Shown here: positions 38,001 through 50,603 of the stretch, one piece after another
Numbering within the stretch: the first letter of the stretch is position 1
How the letters are laid out: each line of letters begins with the position of its first letter
Assembly (NCBI GenBank): GCA_015501075.1
Contig: JADNYJ010000002.1
Coordinates: forward strand, 930,001 to 994,000
DNA: 64,000 nucleotides
Direction: 5' to 3'
Source: Gymnopilus junonius
Taxonomy: Eukaryota; Basidiomycota; Agaricomycetes; Agaricales; Galerinaceae
Program-made: the position numbers and the translations under genes
The notes under the pieces: model-generated
The model's database searches: none
What the model was told of the DNA's origin: nothing
The model's input: the letters and a program-made list of their open reading frames with translations, nothing else

Positions 38001-39139
38001 TCCCGGAACTGGTGTTGCTGGCGAGGATATCATTATCGGCAAGACAGCGCCTATACCTCCGGACAGCGAAGAGCTTGGTCAGAGGACAAGGACACATACC
38101 CGCCGAGATGTTTCTACGCCTTTGAAGAGCACAGAAAGTGGTATTGTTGACCAAGTCCTGATAACGACGAATTCAGAAGGCCTGAAATTTGTCAAAGTAC
38201 GGGTGAGGTCAACTCGCATTCCCCAGATCGGCGACAAATTTGCCTCTCGTCATGGTCAAAAGGGTACCATAGGTATCACATACCGTCAAGAGGATATGCC
38301 TTTTACAAACGAGGGAATTGTCCCTGATATCATCATCAATCCTCATGCAATTCCATCCCGTATGACCATTGGGCATTTGGTAGAATGTTTGTTGTCCAAA
38401 GTCGCAACTCTCATAGGAAATGAAGGTGATGCGACGCCATTCACTGATCTCACAGTAGAATCAGTTTCCTCTTTCTTGCGTCAAAAGGGCTATCAGTCTC
38501 GTGGCTTGGAGGTCATGTATCATGGACACACGGGTCGCAAACTTCAGGCCCAGGTATACCTTGGGCCCACTTACTACCAGCGTCTTAAACACATGGTGGA
38601 TGACAAGATTCATTCTCGAGCTCGAGGACCGGTGCAAATCTTGACCAGGCAACCTGTTGAAGGTAGGAGTCGTGACGGTGGCCTGCGTTTCGGGGAGATG
38701 GAGCGTGACTGTATGATATCTCATGGTATTGCGGGATTCTTGAAGGAACGCCTTTTCGAGGCCAGCGATGCTTACCGCCTTCACGTCTGTGACATGTACG
38801 TTTCATGAATTGTATCAGGGTTCGATTGAAAAAACTCATTTATATCTACAGTTGCGGCCTGACTGCTATTGCCAACCTTGTAAGACCCTGATAATCTGTG
38901 CAGTTGAAGATTTATTGATTTTCTTTCGACAGAAAAAGCAAAGCTTTGAATGTCGTGCTTGCAAAAACAAGACTGCATGTTCGCAACTTTACATTCCTTA
39001 CGCTGCAAAACTACTTTTCCAGGTATGTTTACTTCCAGCTTGGCAGTGAACGTCATTTAATCCCTACTATCAGGAATTGCAAAGTATGAACATCGCCGCT
39101 CGTTTGTACACAGTATCATCAGGTCGTATAAGAGATTAG
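35069..39139 (+). CDS. RPB2: RNA polymerase II second-largest subunit Rpb2 (frame damaged in 5' half)
   Basis: The start at 35069 (MSQ) splices over a short intron to [16 protein letters not shown] and the acidic N-terminus. The Rpb2 chain can be followed throughout: [110 protein letters not shown] (active-site region), [14 protein letters not shown], and the C-terminal zinc clamp (CGLTAIA ... [10 protein letters not shown]). The 3' half from 36782 on is intact, with introns at about 37539-37590, 38798-38850, 38880-38931 and 39022-39074. The 5' half needs ten one-base insertions and one deletion to read through. Rpb2 is essential and single-copy in fungi, so these must be sequence errors rather than mutations. 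Confidence 0.95.
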
Positions 39140-39212
39140 TTAGTTCACGTAGCAGATGTATTTTGTGGTGTATGATATTATAATTTACACATTATGATCC
39201 TCAGTCCAAGTG

Positions 39213-41669
39213 CTAATGCATGAGGCCTTCACGTTCTCCGTCATCGACTCTGTTATTATCGCCTGAAAGACGTTCCACCTTCCGCTTTTTTGCAGAATCC
39301 TCGTCTTCATCGTCCTCGTCTCCGATCTCGAACACGACATCATCTGCTGACATTGGCGCACTTGGATTGCCACGTCTACCTGCAACAAGTGTCGCGGCGT
39401 CATCGTCATCGTCTTCATCGCGGATACGAGACCTGCTTTGGATGGCTTCAAGATCGTAATCTTCAGCGTCTTCTTCATCCTGCGCAATTTCGTCTGACAT
39501 AGCTAATGTAGAAAAAGGCGTAAGATCAGGACCTCAACAAAATTTTCAAGAACAGAAAGACTTATCTTCTGTTATTGGCACTAGGACGCCACAGGAAAGC
39601 GATGAGGACGAAGCCTGTCAAGTATAGAAGGGCCAGCCAGCCATCCAAGAGCCACCAACGAAGACGCCATGTCTTGGCAGCATAATCTTTGAAAGTTGTG
39701 TTAGTGAACAATGTATAAAAAAAGAGAGAGGATATTGTAAAGCACCTTCTGCAAGTCTTCCAGAGAATGACATAGAAGAGACGACGAAAAAGATAGCAAT
39801 GACCACGACAGTTAGAAGCAGGATGTAGTATAACCTTTCGAACATCTTCAACTTATAGCGCTGCTTCTTGGCTCGCAGATGCGCAATTGTTGCTGCAAGC
39901 CCCTTGAGACCAAGCGGAAAGAGAGTAGAAAATGGGCATACCATTCAAAGAGTACATAATCCACAAAAGAAAAGCGCTAAGAGTGAAGGCAAGGGGTATG
40001 ATGAAGAGCAAGAGCATCAACGCCGAAGTAGACTCCAGCTCCAGTTCAACGATGCCTATGGCGTACAGAACTAGAAAGCGGTCAAAGACTTTGCTGACGA
40101 GGAGGATGCTACCACTTACTCCCGAAGATGAAATGGGCTACGGCAAGCCCTTGACATTTCAACATCGTCCTACCAAGAGATTCTCGAACTACACTTAAAC
40201 CTAATGATACCACGAGAAGCATGAAAAATGACATTGAATTACGCCCAGCGTCCAGGATGGCCACTAAAAGGGAAAGTCAATCAATCAGTCAGAGCTTTCA
40301 TAAATTTCACAATCACTCACCGACAATCAGAAATACTGTTGAAGCTGTCGACCTGCCATGGGCATTTAAATATCTGTAATAGGCTGATGGCTCTTGTGAG
40401 TTGGGCAGTCCTTCCGCGTCAATCAATGGACTGACCCCAATTTGCAAACATTTCAATAACCAAAAGCCCGACGAGACCCGATAGGTAGTACTGATGGTAC
40501 GATAAGACACATTCCAGATGCATTTAAAAAAAGCTTACTTGAATGGGTAGGAGCTCGTGAATGTGGCGGTAACAAAACCATCCCCAAAGAAGTCCAAACG
40601 TTGCATAAACAATGAACATGACGAAGTAGAACTGAATGCCTGTCAATTTTTGAACTTGATACCAGAATTCGGAAAAGCTCACAATGACTTTCGGATAGTC
40701 CGTAGCAGGCAACTGTCCATTGAATGTGTTTCGGAAGAGAACTGAACCTTTGTATGATGGATGGAATGGGACATCAGTGTCCGCTCCACGAGCAGTCGGC
40801 GACTGCACAGTAAACGGAATGGCAACTAGGGGATGCAACCGATGGTAAAAATTTAAATAATACAAATGACATCACTCACCAACGCAATAGAAACCCGTTT
40901 TTGTGACAGGATAGTGAATGGGTGCACTATACTCCAGGAATTGGTTGGCAGGTATTGGTGTTACTTGCCTCTTAGAGAGATGAACATCTTCGACTGAGCG
41001 ATGACGCCAAGGCGAAGTGTAATTACTGGAAGGAGGCGTTGGATTGCCTGCAGGGTTATCCCACAACCCGCTTGTTCTCGAGTCAGTGGGAGACTCTGGA
41101 AGCTCGACACGAGCAGACCAGAAGCTAGTCTCATTCAGAGACTTTCCAGCCGGCAAGTCGAGAATAAATCGTCCTAATTGGTCGCGCGTACAGTACCCAG
41201 CTACCACCGCGCTTGATGTGCAAACGTAAGTTTTCTGCTATTATTTAAAATCAGATGTTCACGCGAGTTTGAGGGAAGGTAAGCCTTACAGGAAGGCCAT
41301 CATCTACATCCGGAGTTGTCTCTTTCCCTAGATATTTCACATCCGCCCATTCATATATGACCATTGCTAGGTTGCCCTGTGACGTATTGTCGAAGGTGAC
41401 TAAAACATTCAAATGAGGGTCCACTGCAAGTCCGAGAGCATGTAGAATACCATTAATATAGGCGGAAGGGCCACCCCACATTCCGCTGCATATTTGCCGC
41501 GAATAGTCTAATTTCCGAGGGTGAGTATGTCACGAGGAAGGACGCGACGTGTGGGCGGACCTGTGTCGATAATTGGGACCTCGAAAGCATTGACAGAAGA
41601 TATTAGAGAATGTAATAAAGAAAATAAAAGGAAAGCTAGCGGCCAGAAAGGCCAGCGTTGGTAAGGCAT
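39213..41669 (-). CDS. PTM1: Seven-transmembrane GOST-family protein (Ptm1 / lung-7TM receptor type)
   Basis: The start at 41669 gives a signal peptide (MPYQRWPFWPLAFLLFSLLH). A luminal beta-rich domain with paired cysteines follows (CSSAVVAGYCTRDQLGRFIL). The seven-helix part begins with FSEFWYQVQKLTGIQFYFVM and contains GLLWGWFCYRHIHELLPIQ, the most recognisable GOST segment, then AILDAGRNSMSFFMLLVVSLGLSVV and FERLYYILLLTVVVIAIFFV. The cytosolic tail is very acidic (RDEDDDDDAATL ... GDEDDEDEDSAKKRK). GOST proteins are Golgi-localised seven-TM proteins linked to membrane trafficking. At least nine exons are needed; the last, 39213-39500, carries the tail. Exon ends were checked by phase only in part. 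The family is confident, the exact orthologue moderate. Confidence 0.87.
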
Positions 41670-41776
41670 GGTGAGGGAGGGAAAGGAGAGTGTTATTGAT
41701 TCTTGTTTCCTTCGCAGGCTGTTGCGATCGACAGCTTGTCTCGCCGCAGTCGCGTTATGTAATTGCTCTCTACATC

Positions 41777-43617
41777 ATGCTCGGCGACGACGAGGATGTC
41801 TTCGACAGCGTCACTTGGGAGTCTCCCAACACCCCTGCCTACGATGATTCCGAACCCAGCACGACTCGTGGTCCTGGTTTCAGACAAACCACCTTCGACT
41901 CCAACGAGGATCCTCTACAACCCAAGTGGGAGGGCTATCTCATTACGTCCGTTCGCGATCCCGTGAAAGAGCTAGCGGAAACCAAGGATGCCTATGTGTC
42001 TTATTTAGTCTCAGCAAAGGTATACGATATTGCTGTCGTGTTCTGAAGTCCTGTCCTGATAGCCATGGCAGACCAACCTTCCAATATTCTCAACCCCTAA
42101 CCCCTCATCACGGCGTCGGTTTCAAGACTTCGTGTTCCTTCGAGACCATCTGGTTCGAGATTTCCAGCATGTGTAGTACCTGCACTACCGGACAAGCATC
42201 GCCTAGGTACGTCCAGTAAGGAACTATAGTTGAAGGCCCTAATTCGTCGCCTTAGAGTATATCACTGGCGATAGGTTCAGCCCCGAATTCATGGAGCGAC
42301 GAAGACTCGAGTACGTTGCATCGTAAATTTAAAGCACAACCACCGACCTGATGGTCTTTAAGACTGCATCGTTTCCTACAGCGGCTCGCTCGTCATCCAA
42401 CTCTCCAAAGGAGTACACTCGTGCGCGCATTCTTCGAATCAACGGAATGGGTACGCATTATATCTGCAGTTCGGATTATATTTATCTATTGACAAGCGTC
42501 ATCTTCCAATAAGCATGTCCATATGCATCAGCATGTCGCCCATCCGCCTATGAATGAACACTCTCAAGGATTCATAGACAACCTTTCGGACACGCTTTTG
42601 AACGCCTTTTCACGAGTCCGCAAGCCCGACGAAAGATTTCTCACCATGCGAGAGAATGTCGACAAGTTTGAAGAAGGACTTGTCTTAAGTGAACGCCATT
42701 TTGGTCGAATAAGGGGACGAACAAGCGGTAAGTCGTTCGCGTTATATTCCTTTAACCTTGTCTTTGTGGTCTGAGGCTGAATGAGATGGCGATCCTGAAT
42801 CTGGTGAAGATCTTACTGCGGATTACCATGACCTAGCTGTTGCAGTGCAAGGTCTTGGCTTCCTCGAATCTGGTATCACAGATCCATTAAACCATTTCTC
42901 AAATACGCTGCTCGAATTCTCCGCCCTGCTTCGACATACAGTACGTGAACCGGTCGATTTTCTTCTGGCCACATAACAACTAAAACTACCACCTTTAGAC
43001 CCAAACAACTACAGATCCTCTGCTTACACACCTTCATTCGTTATTGACGTACTCTCATGCAAATCGAGCCGTGCTGAAGTTACGGGATCAGAAACAGCTG
43101 GACTTTGAAGAACTGTCAGATTATCTTTCTGGTGTCACTGCTGAGCGAGACAGGCTTTCTGCCGTCATAAGTGGCCATGCCGGTAGTACTGGGTTGGGTA
43201 TCGGCGCCTATTTGAAAGATCGAGTTGATGCCATCCGGGGTGCTGACGATGACCGGACACGTGTCGAAAGGATGAAGAAGTTAGACGCGAAAATCAAGGA
43301 GGTAAGCACTAGATAATCTTATACCTGTTATGCACTAATGTTTCCTGGTTATCAGTTGGAAGATGCTGTCACAACAGCCCATGAGACTTCAGATGCATTT
43401 AGTGATGAGACTCTTCGGGAGCAGGCTATCTTCCAGTACTCGAAAGAGGCAGAAATGAAAGAGGCGCTTGGTAATTTAGCCGACGGACAAATTGAATTCT
43501 ACAAGGCGGTAAGCACCGATGTTATTTTTCGCGAGTTTCTGCTCATTCGTCATCCAGGCAATGGAGGAGTGGGACCGGATTATACCCGTAATACAACGCA
43601 TTCGCGTGGACGTTTAG
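41777..43617 (+). CDS. SNX4: Sorting nexin Snx4/Atg24 (PX-BAR)
   Basis: The start at 41777 (MLGDDEDVFDSVTWESP) leads into a PX domain with the phosphoinositide-binding block SSRRRFQDFVFLRDHLVRDF and PALPDKHRLEYITGDRFSPE, then ERRRLELHRFLQRLARHPTL. A BAR-type helical region follows (AHPPMNEHSQGFIDNLSDTL ... KLRDQKQLDFEELSDYLSG ... ERMKKLDAKIKELEDAVTTA) and ends with EEWDRIIPVIQRIRVDV. Snx4 binds PI3P on endosomes, recycles cargo such as Snc1 to the Golgi and supports selective autophagy. Seven or more introns split the gene; exon 1 is 41777-42019. A missing C near 42164 breaks the PX frame (DFPACVVPAL is expected). It is convergent with REV7, with 47 bases between stops. Confidence 0.92.
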
Positions 43618-43664
43618 TTGATTATTGCTATTTTGTCAAATGATGTATTATTCTCTTATTTTGC

Positions 43665-44791
43665 CTATTGTACCTTCGCCTCTTTAGTATCGTCCTTAAC
43701 CTGCTGCTTTTTTTTCATGGCTGCCTTTTTCTTCTGCTCCCTAATAACCTTCTCGCTCGATTCTTGCACAGCAAGAGAAAGCTTAACAGGGTAGTCAGAG
43801 TCGACATTGCCAGAGAAATAAATACTGGCATACGTTGATGACACCCGTGTTTACAGCCCGAATCATGTGTAATTCTGCTTCGTTTTGAGCGCCTGCGGTC
43901 GTGTTTTGTGTCACTGCAGGGATCCAAGGTGGTGGGTCCTTCGGTATGCAAAGTCAATTAAACGCGGTGATTTCCAAGCTTTCAAGCGCCACCTTGGTAT
44001 TTGAATGTGAGGGAGCCGCGTCGTCTTTCAATTCAATCACAATCGCAAAAGAAATATCATCTATTAAACAACATAAATATAATTCTAGCATTTAAATATC
44101 AGCTCATAATCCGTACCGCCAAGGTTCAATTGTCCTATCTGTGACTCAACCATGTTGAGTTTTATGAGAAAGGAACGAAAGTATTGGACAAGGGAGGATG
44201 GTGTCATTGCTTCTTCAACACTGCAAGCACGGGGGTAAGTCATCGGAAGAACATATTTCTAGCCTAATCACCTTACCCAATGTCCTTATTGTACCCTTCT
44301 ATGTTGATCATGGTTTCAATGGAGAATATAAATCTCTCCAGGGCTATCTGTTCCTTGTCTTTAATGACAACGACGACCTTGTCGACTTGACCCTGCTCAA
44401 GAAATCAGACTCTGGGCTTGTGCAAAAAGCATAGAACACTGACATGCAGCAGCTCATCAGCTACGGCTTTGACAGCGCCAGAAATGTAGTCATTGAGAGA
44501 AGGATGTCGGGATTGAAAGACGGGAGTATCATATTTTTTGCGCCTGATGAAGATCTCGGCTGGGTAGACCTGTCGAACATAAAGGATTGTATGGATAGCA
44601 ACTTCGACTAGAAGAGCAAGAGGTTAACGTTAATATCATTATGGGCACGATGCATGGTCGGAAGACGTACTAAACTCTGCAATTGAGTAGACAGTTTCTG
44701 GAGAAGCCAATGCCTCAGAACTCGTTCAAGGACAGATGTGGGTGACCTTGCGCTCACGGTTGAATGTAAGTGGTTCCTCGGCGTCGGACAT
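43665..44791 (-). CDS. REV7: HORMA-domain subunit of DNA polymerase zeta, Rev7/MAD2L2
   Basis: The HORMA fold can be followed: EVAIHTILYVRQVYPAEIF then RRKKYDTPVFQSRHPSLNDY (about 44610-44500), QVDKVVVVIKDKEQIALERF (44390-44330), SLVQYFRSFLIKLNMVESQI (about 44190-44110), ISFAIVIELKDD, then PWIPAV and AVNTGVIN, with a Lys-rich tail (EKVIREQKKKAAMKKKQQ). These blocks match Rev7 in order. Rev7 bridges Rev3 and Rev1 in translesion synthesis and also acts in end protection. The 3' exon after VIN uses an intron with a CTGAC branch site. The proposed start at 44791 (MSDAEEPLTFN) lies in frame with the next block (EALASPETVYSIAEF) but is separated from it by an in-frame TGA near 44740, so the first exon boundary is unresolved. 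Confidence 0.85.
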
Positions 44792-45200
44792 GTCTTTATC
44801 ATAGACAATGAACACCAAGCTCTCAAATGGCAGGCATAACTAGGGATCGTCGTGCGTCGACACAAGGTCGACATTCAAGGGGGGTCCGGGTATAACGGAC
44901 CGTCTTTCGACCGTATGAAAAAAACAGAGGAAATTCCCCCAGATGTGAATAAATGTTTTCTTGAGTTCGGTGTCTAACGCATAGAGTACAGTGTAAAACA
45001 ATCTAAATCAAATAGTCCTTAATAGTACTACAGTAAGGGTTCCTTTGGACAATTTAAATGGGAGTAAGGTAATGCAAGAGGCGTCAGCATTATCCGAATC
45101 CTGTCAGGTAGGTATCGGAAAATGGGCCTGGTCTGTCTATGGATTTGACGCGAGAGTGCGGTGGTTGCAGTGGTGGTGGTATTACTTTTGATGTAGAATA
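44792..45200. other. Intergenic between REV7 start and CQD1 stop
   Basis: About 410 bases upstream of REV7. A small minus-strand open frame (45028-45216), rich in Thr and Arg, overlaps the end of the kinase gene but lacks homology by eye. Nothing else recognised. Confidence 0.4.
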
Positions 45201-47340
45201 TCATATACTGGGGCATAATCTGAAGAGAAAGTTGGTCATATGGTTTTGGGAGAGAAGAAAAGACAAGCGTACAGGTCGTATTTCACGAGGTCATCAGCGT
45301 TTATGATGGCTGATGAGATGAAGGAGCGAGCTTCTAGCCATACCCAGAACTGTAGAGGAAAACAAAATCAAAATAAGGAAAGTGATTGAGAAGGAAGACG
45401 ACCGACCTTGAGCAATGCTCCTAAGTTACTAGATGGTAAATCTCTAGTCATAGACTCCCTCGTTGCCATCTGCCCACCAAGTGTCCTCAGAATCGGTAAC
45501 GCACTCGCAAACAAATCCAGCCCAGGATCCAATTGCCTCCCAATACCTTCCAATAGCAGAATGGAGATGACGGTGTTAATAAAATCGCCTTCCATTTTCA
45601 CATGATGAACTCGGACATTCTTTAGCACCTCCGTTAAGAGGTCGGATATTTTGATTTGTCCCAGGGAGAACGTCTTGCGCTTGACGCTGAGGACAAGGTG
45701 CTGCATTTTCAAGGCAAAAGTTTCGGTGTCGATGGCAAGCTCGGGTGAGCGTGACCGTTCGACCATGAGTTGACCAGTTCGGTAGCCGTCAAACTCGGCA
45801 ACGGCGCGGAAGAGGTCAAGGAAGTTTTGCCGATTTTTGGCGTCGAGCTGGGTGACAAGGCCAGCGTCGATGAATATAATTTCAGGGACATAACCCGCTT
45901 CGTGTAGTTTCTCCAGCTCGTCGTGCCATATTTCAGGCGAGTTCGAGAGCGCACGAAGGTGTGCAACAATTTCATCAGAGTCGGAGTAGTCTGCTGAAAG
46001 CATGTGTGGGGTTGCAGGTAGGCTATTTTCATCAGCCAAGTCAGATTTTTGGAAGAACCGGTTGTAGAGATTGGCCAAGAGGATGCGCGTTGTTGGAGGT
46101 TTGCTGAATTTGATCATGATGTTACCGGGATGGAGGTCGGAATGGACAAAGTTATCGAGAAGTAACATATTTAGGAAAGCGTCAAGGCCGACTGTGGCGA
46201 TTTGGTCATCAAAAGGGCCCCCTCCGTTGCGTAAGAAGGCCTCCAGAGGGAGTGCGTTCATGAATTCCTCGACGAGGAGGTCCTTGGAAGACCAGACCTT
46301 GAGAGGTCTCGGGAAAGTGACGGGTACTTTTCTGGGTGCAAAGTGGGTCTCAAAGGCAAGAAGATTATCGGCCTCGATGCGGAGGTCGAGCTGCTGGCGC
46401 ATCATGGAGCCAAAGACATCGACCTCTTCTGGAAGAGATATCCAGTGCATTCCTGGAAAGAGGTTGATAAACTTTGCGAAAAAGGACATGATTCGGAGGT
46501 CGCGGGTTATGGTCTTTGTTACATGGGGATGGAGGACCTTGATGGCGACAGAGGCAGTGGGGACAGAAGGAAGAGGATCCTGTAGGATGACAGGCCCGAG
46601 GGCGCCTCCTGGTGTTTTCCGTGTGCGACGGGGGCCGAGATAGGAAGGAGGGATGAGGTCTTTGCGGAGGGTGGCGCGGTAGACTTGGGCGATGGCGCCT
46701 GAGCCGATGGGTGTTTCGTCGAAAGATTCAAAGACGTGATTGAAGGGCCGCTGAAAGATGGTCTCGATGACAGCCCTGGTGTGCTGGATGGGATGGGTCT
46801 TGCCCCGGGAGTGGAGGGAGCCGAGACGCTCGCACAGCAGAGTGGGGAAGAGATCCGCGCGAGAGGCAGCCCATTGGGCAAGCTGTATTTGGTCAGGAGG
46901 GGAAGCGAACTGGAGAATGGCAGACATGCCTTGATAAAGGTGGGCCCAGCAGCTTCCATGCGGGAAACGAGGAGACCATACCACCAGACGGCACCCCACC
47001 GGTCGCCCTTGAGCGCCTTGTCCGGCCTGCCGACGAGCAGCATGGGACTGGCGAGGAAGACCGGGGCAAAGAGAAAGAGCAGATAGAGGAAGCGTCGTGC
47101 GGTGAGGACGGGCTCGATGACATTGTGCTGGACCAGGTTGCGGAGGGCGGCAGCGAGGGTGAGGTGGGACTCGGACGGCGAGAGGATGAGGGTCCGGGGC
47201 GGCGGCGGCGGGATGACGGACGGGGAGGAGAGGAGAGAGAGGGGCGTGCGGGTGTTTCTGGGGACACAGTAGAGAGTGAGGCCGGCCGAGAGAGGGACAG
47301 CCCAGCGCGCATGTCGGCGCAGGGCGAGCAGCAGTATCAT
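45201..47340 (-). CDS. CQD1: Mitochondrial ABC1/UbiB-family protein kinase-like (YPL109C/Cqd1 type)
   Basis: The N-terminal exon (from 47340) encodes a hydrophobic, Arg-rich leader and a helix (FLYLLFLFAPVFLASPMLL). It ends at GPTFIK and joins LGQWAASRADLFP, the KxGQ motif that defines the ABC1 family, across an intron with a GC donor (about 46932-46882). The large second exon has the family's Ala-rich loop (PIGSGAIAQVYRATL), VAIKVLHPHV, DLRIEADN, the catalytic HSDLHPGNI and the metal-binding DAGLV. A short terminal exon (EARSFISSAIINADDLVKYD) completes it; the exact stop, placed at 45201, is less certain. Yeast Cqd1 sits in the inner mitochondrial membrane and affects coenzyme Q distribution. 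A YPL109C homologue close to the A mating-type region is a recurrent arrangement in mushrooms. Confidence 0.9.
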
Positions 47341-47442
47341 CAGCGCATTAAAAAAGCGCAGGGATGATGTCAGAGCAGGGATATCTGTTTGTCCCTATTT
47401 TCGCCCTCTGTCCTCTCTCTTCCTCTCTCTCAGAGGCCGTGC

Positions 47443-50400
47443 ATGGCGCACACCTACGCCTTTGTCACCCTCATCTCCTCCGACTCCTATCTCCCCGGCG
47501 CACTCGCCCAGGTCGCTGCCCTCCGTGACATTCACCAGCCTCCTCTTGCCCCCCCTGAGCTCCCATTCACCACCGTCTGTCTCGTCACCCCGGAGACCGT
47601 AGATGTCTCTACCGTAAGGCGTCTTCGACACGCCTTTGATCTCGTCGTCGGCGTCGAGATCCTCCAGCAGGACAACCCTGCCGCCCTCAGGCTCCTAGGT
47701 CCGTATCCCGCGTCTCTATCCGCGTCTACCACTCACATCTTCCCTCCCCAGGCCGTCCCGACCTCACCACCGTCCTTACAAAGTTGCATGTCTTTCGTCT
47801 CACCCAGTTTTCAAAGATCATCTTTCTTGATGCCGATGTCCTGCCCATCCGGCCTCTGTCCCATCTCTTTTCCCTTCCTTTCGAGTTTTCTGCAGTCCCA
47901 GACGTCGGTTGGCCCGATATCTTCAATTCGGGTGTTCTTGTCCTCACCCCCGGGGAGGACAAATTCGAGGAGCTCAACCAGCTAGTCGCCACCAAACCCT
48001 CTTGGGACGGTGGCGATCAGGGCCTTCTCAACGAGTGGCGCGGTGATAACTGGCATAGACTCAGCTTCACCTACAACACTACTCCCACAGCCGCATATAC
48101 GTCCGTATCTTTTCCTTCTTCATCTCTGCTCCACTCATCTCGCTTCTTTTAGGTATGCCCCTGCCTACGAGCGTTACGGTTCCCAGATCAAAGTCATTCA
48201 TTTCATTGGTACAAACAAACCCTGGAGTTCCATTCCATACCGGAGTCCTCCTCAACATCCTTCTGATGAGTCTCCCCAACCTGCTTATGACTACGATTCT
48301 CTTGTCGATCGATGGTTCGACGTGTATGATCGGCACTATAACACCGTACTCCCTCCTCAAACTCCGTTCGAGGTTGCGCGTTACACCCCGGCTTGGGAGC
48401 GCCCCTCTGCGCAGATCCCCACCACGCTTGACCTCGACGAGCTAAAACGCTTGGCAATACAAGGTCTCAATACCTCCAAGGAAGACTCCCGCCCAGGCGA
48501 AGGCGCATACAAGAGCCTACCTCTTCAGGGTAGAGTGGACCTTATGCGTCCACGGAAGCCACAGCCCGAGAAAAAAGAAGGCGAAAGGAAAAAGGTAAAG
48601 AGCCTGCCATCAGCCCACAGATCCAACCCCACGACGCCTTTGTCCCAGTAACCGACGTTTCGGATCGCCTTCCGAGCGAGTCCTTCAACTATGACGAGGT
48701 TCTGACGACCCCTACTGCCCGACAAGCTAGCTTCGTCGATACTAATCAGTCTCGCTGGAAAACTCCTGGTCCAGAGGAAGTACCCTCAAGCCCTAGGCTG
48801 CGCTTGATATCTCTTCCCCTAACCCCTTCCCCCTTTGCGCCTATACCATCGACTGCCCCAGATTTTTACGCTAGTGAAAGTGATTCTGAAAGTTTTCTTC
48901 TTGGTCACTCTGATTCAGCCCATGAACACCGTCCCGATCAACATCATGAACATCATCATGAACACGGCGAAGAACGTGCGCCTCCACAGCAGGACCACCA
49001 CCACCACGAGCAACACACACCCAAGCGGACCATGTCACCCCCCATAATGCCGTGGAATCCTGCGGTGGAACCTCCACCAAACGTTCCTCCCACACCCAAT
49101 GCTTTCCCGACTGATACCTATTTCGCCAACGTTTGGGATCACACGCCATCCAGGCAGAACGATCAGGCCTACTCTGGCCCTTCTCAACCAGATTCTGGTG
49201 GTTTCTTCCAAGCTCCCCCACTCTCGGTCATCCCCGAGAGTTTGATTAAGCAGGGTCATTATCGCGATGTTACTGGGGACTCTCCACTTGGCGGCAATCC
49301 TAGTCCTGATAGAAGCAAGCTTAAGACAGTCTTCCCATGGGAAGATAAGCCTCGAGTACTGCCAAAGCGCGTCTTTCCAGATTCTGACGCGCCTCCTCCC
49401 TCCTTGTTCCTCAGTCCGAGTTCTCAGAGTCAGACGTCGACAACTACGCCCAGCACTCCCGAAACCAGGGGTCCACCCACACGCAACTTGCCGCTCTCAC
49501 CCTTGTATGGGTTACCAAATGCGCTCAGTTACTCAAATGCATGGGATAATATTCCCAGTATACAAAAGTACGCGTCCAAGCTCGTCAAACCTCTACCGCC
49601 ACCGCAGACCGTATTGGCTCCTGCTTTTGAGGATGACGAATACAAGAAAGGGCGCCGAAAGAGCTGGGACGAACGTGTCGAGGTCAGCAGTCGCGATGGG
49701 GATGATGAGGATAATGCGGACGACGAAGACGAACAGCCGTCTAAAAGTCGATGGGATGACGATGATAGCGATCGCGAAGCAGCAAAGAGGCGGTCCAGAA
49801 GAGGTTCAATTGTTGATCCCAATGTGCTGAAAGCCAAAAGAAAGGAGTACAGAAGCCGCGGAGTACAAACCATGACGATAGAGACTCGTAGTCAAGGTGT
49901 CCAGGTTGATCCTCAACCTCCCACTAGATCAGAGTCGAAGCACGTCAAGAAAGGGTCGACATCAAGCAGGAAGCACTGGGCACCAACTACAGCGTCCAGT
50001 GTAGTGGCCCCTACCACCACGCGAGAGGTGACTGCCGGAGGGCACGGTTTACCAACAACTACGCCTATAGCTCGTGCGCCAGCGCTTGGACCTGAAAATC
50101 CCAAATCGCGTAAAAAGTCCCCGTCCGTATCGCCAACTTACTCACCGGTACGCTCACCGAGAGAATTTGTCGTCCCTTCCAATTCGGCGCGACCCGCGAC
50201 AGTGCCAGCTACGCTTTCGCCTCCCTCGAAGCCGACGATACGCACGTCAAACAATTCTTCGACTTCGACTCTCATGCCTAAAGCTGCTCCTACTCCTGGC
50301 CCCGCTTCTGCCCCACCCGTTGCTCATCCGCCTTTAGGATTACCGACTTCTAGGCCTCCTAGCACTTCCAGAATGTCTCCAAGCTCTATAGCGCGCCGGA

Positions 50401-50603
50401 CCTCGAACGATTCTTCACTAGGATCACCAGCGTCGTCTATTGGACCATTGTCTCCTGCTGACTCGGGACATAGTTTGCCCATAGTAAGGAAAGGTGCGCG
50501 TGTATGGGACCCTGCAAGAGGCGTCGACCTGTTCAAGCGCGGTTCTGAGGAAGTCCTTGCACGGTTCTTGAAGATGGGTAATTGGGAAGATGATAATCGT
50601 TAA
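47443..50603 (+). CDS. Glycogenin, self-glucosylating initiator of glycogen synthesis
   Basis: Exons 47443-47698, 47752-48100 and 48153-50603. The N-terminal GT8 domain shows AFVTLISSDSYLPGALA, LTKLHVFRLTQFSKIIFLDA with the DAD metal-binding motif, DIFNSGVLVLTP, DGGDQGLLNEW, and VIHFIGTNKPW. The long middle is Pro/Ser-rich with a His cluster near 48915-49020. The C-terminus WDPARGVDLFKRGSEEVLAR is the conserved glycogen-synthase-binding tail. Glycogenin glucosylates its own tyrosine to prime glycogen. The third exon is one base short of a whole frame: restoring an A in the run at 48597-48599 joins the domain to the tail (KKVKEPAISPQIQPHDAF). Glycogenin (GLGEN) is a familiar neighbour of the A mating-type region. 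It is divergent from CQD1, about 100 bases apart. Confidence 0.93.

Noticed and set aside
35069..39139. RPB2 as a decayed pseudogene
   Set aside because: The 3' half is perfect, splice sites are intact and substitutions are not elevated; only isolated single-base run-length changes occur, and similar ones hit unrelated neighbours. Sequence error explains this better.
46519..47086. Plus- and minus-strand overlapping open frames inside the ABC1-kinase gene
   Set aside because: GC-rich sequence leaves all frames open; only the frame joining FIK to LGQW and HSDLHPGN is supported by the family.
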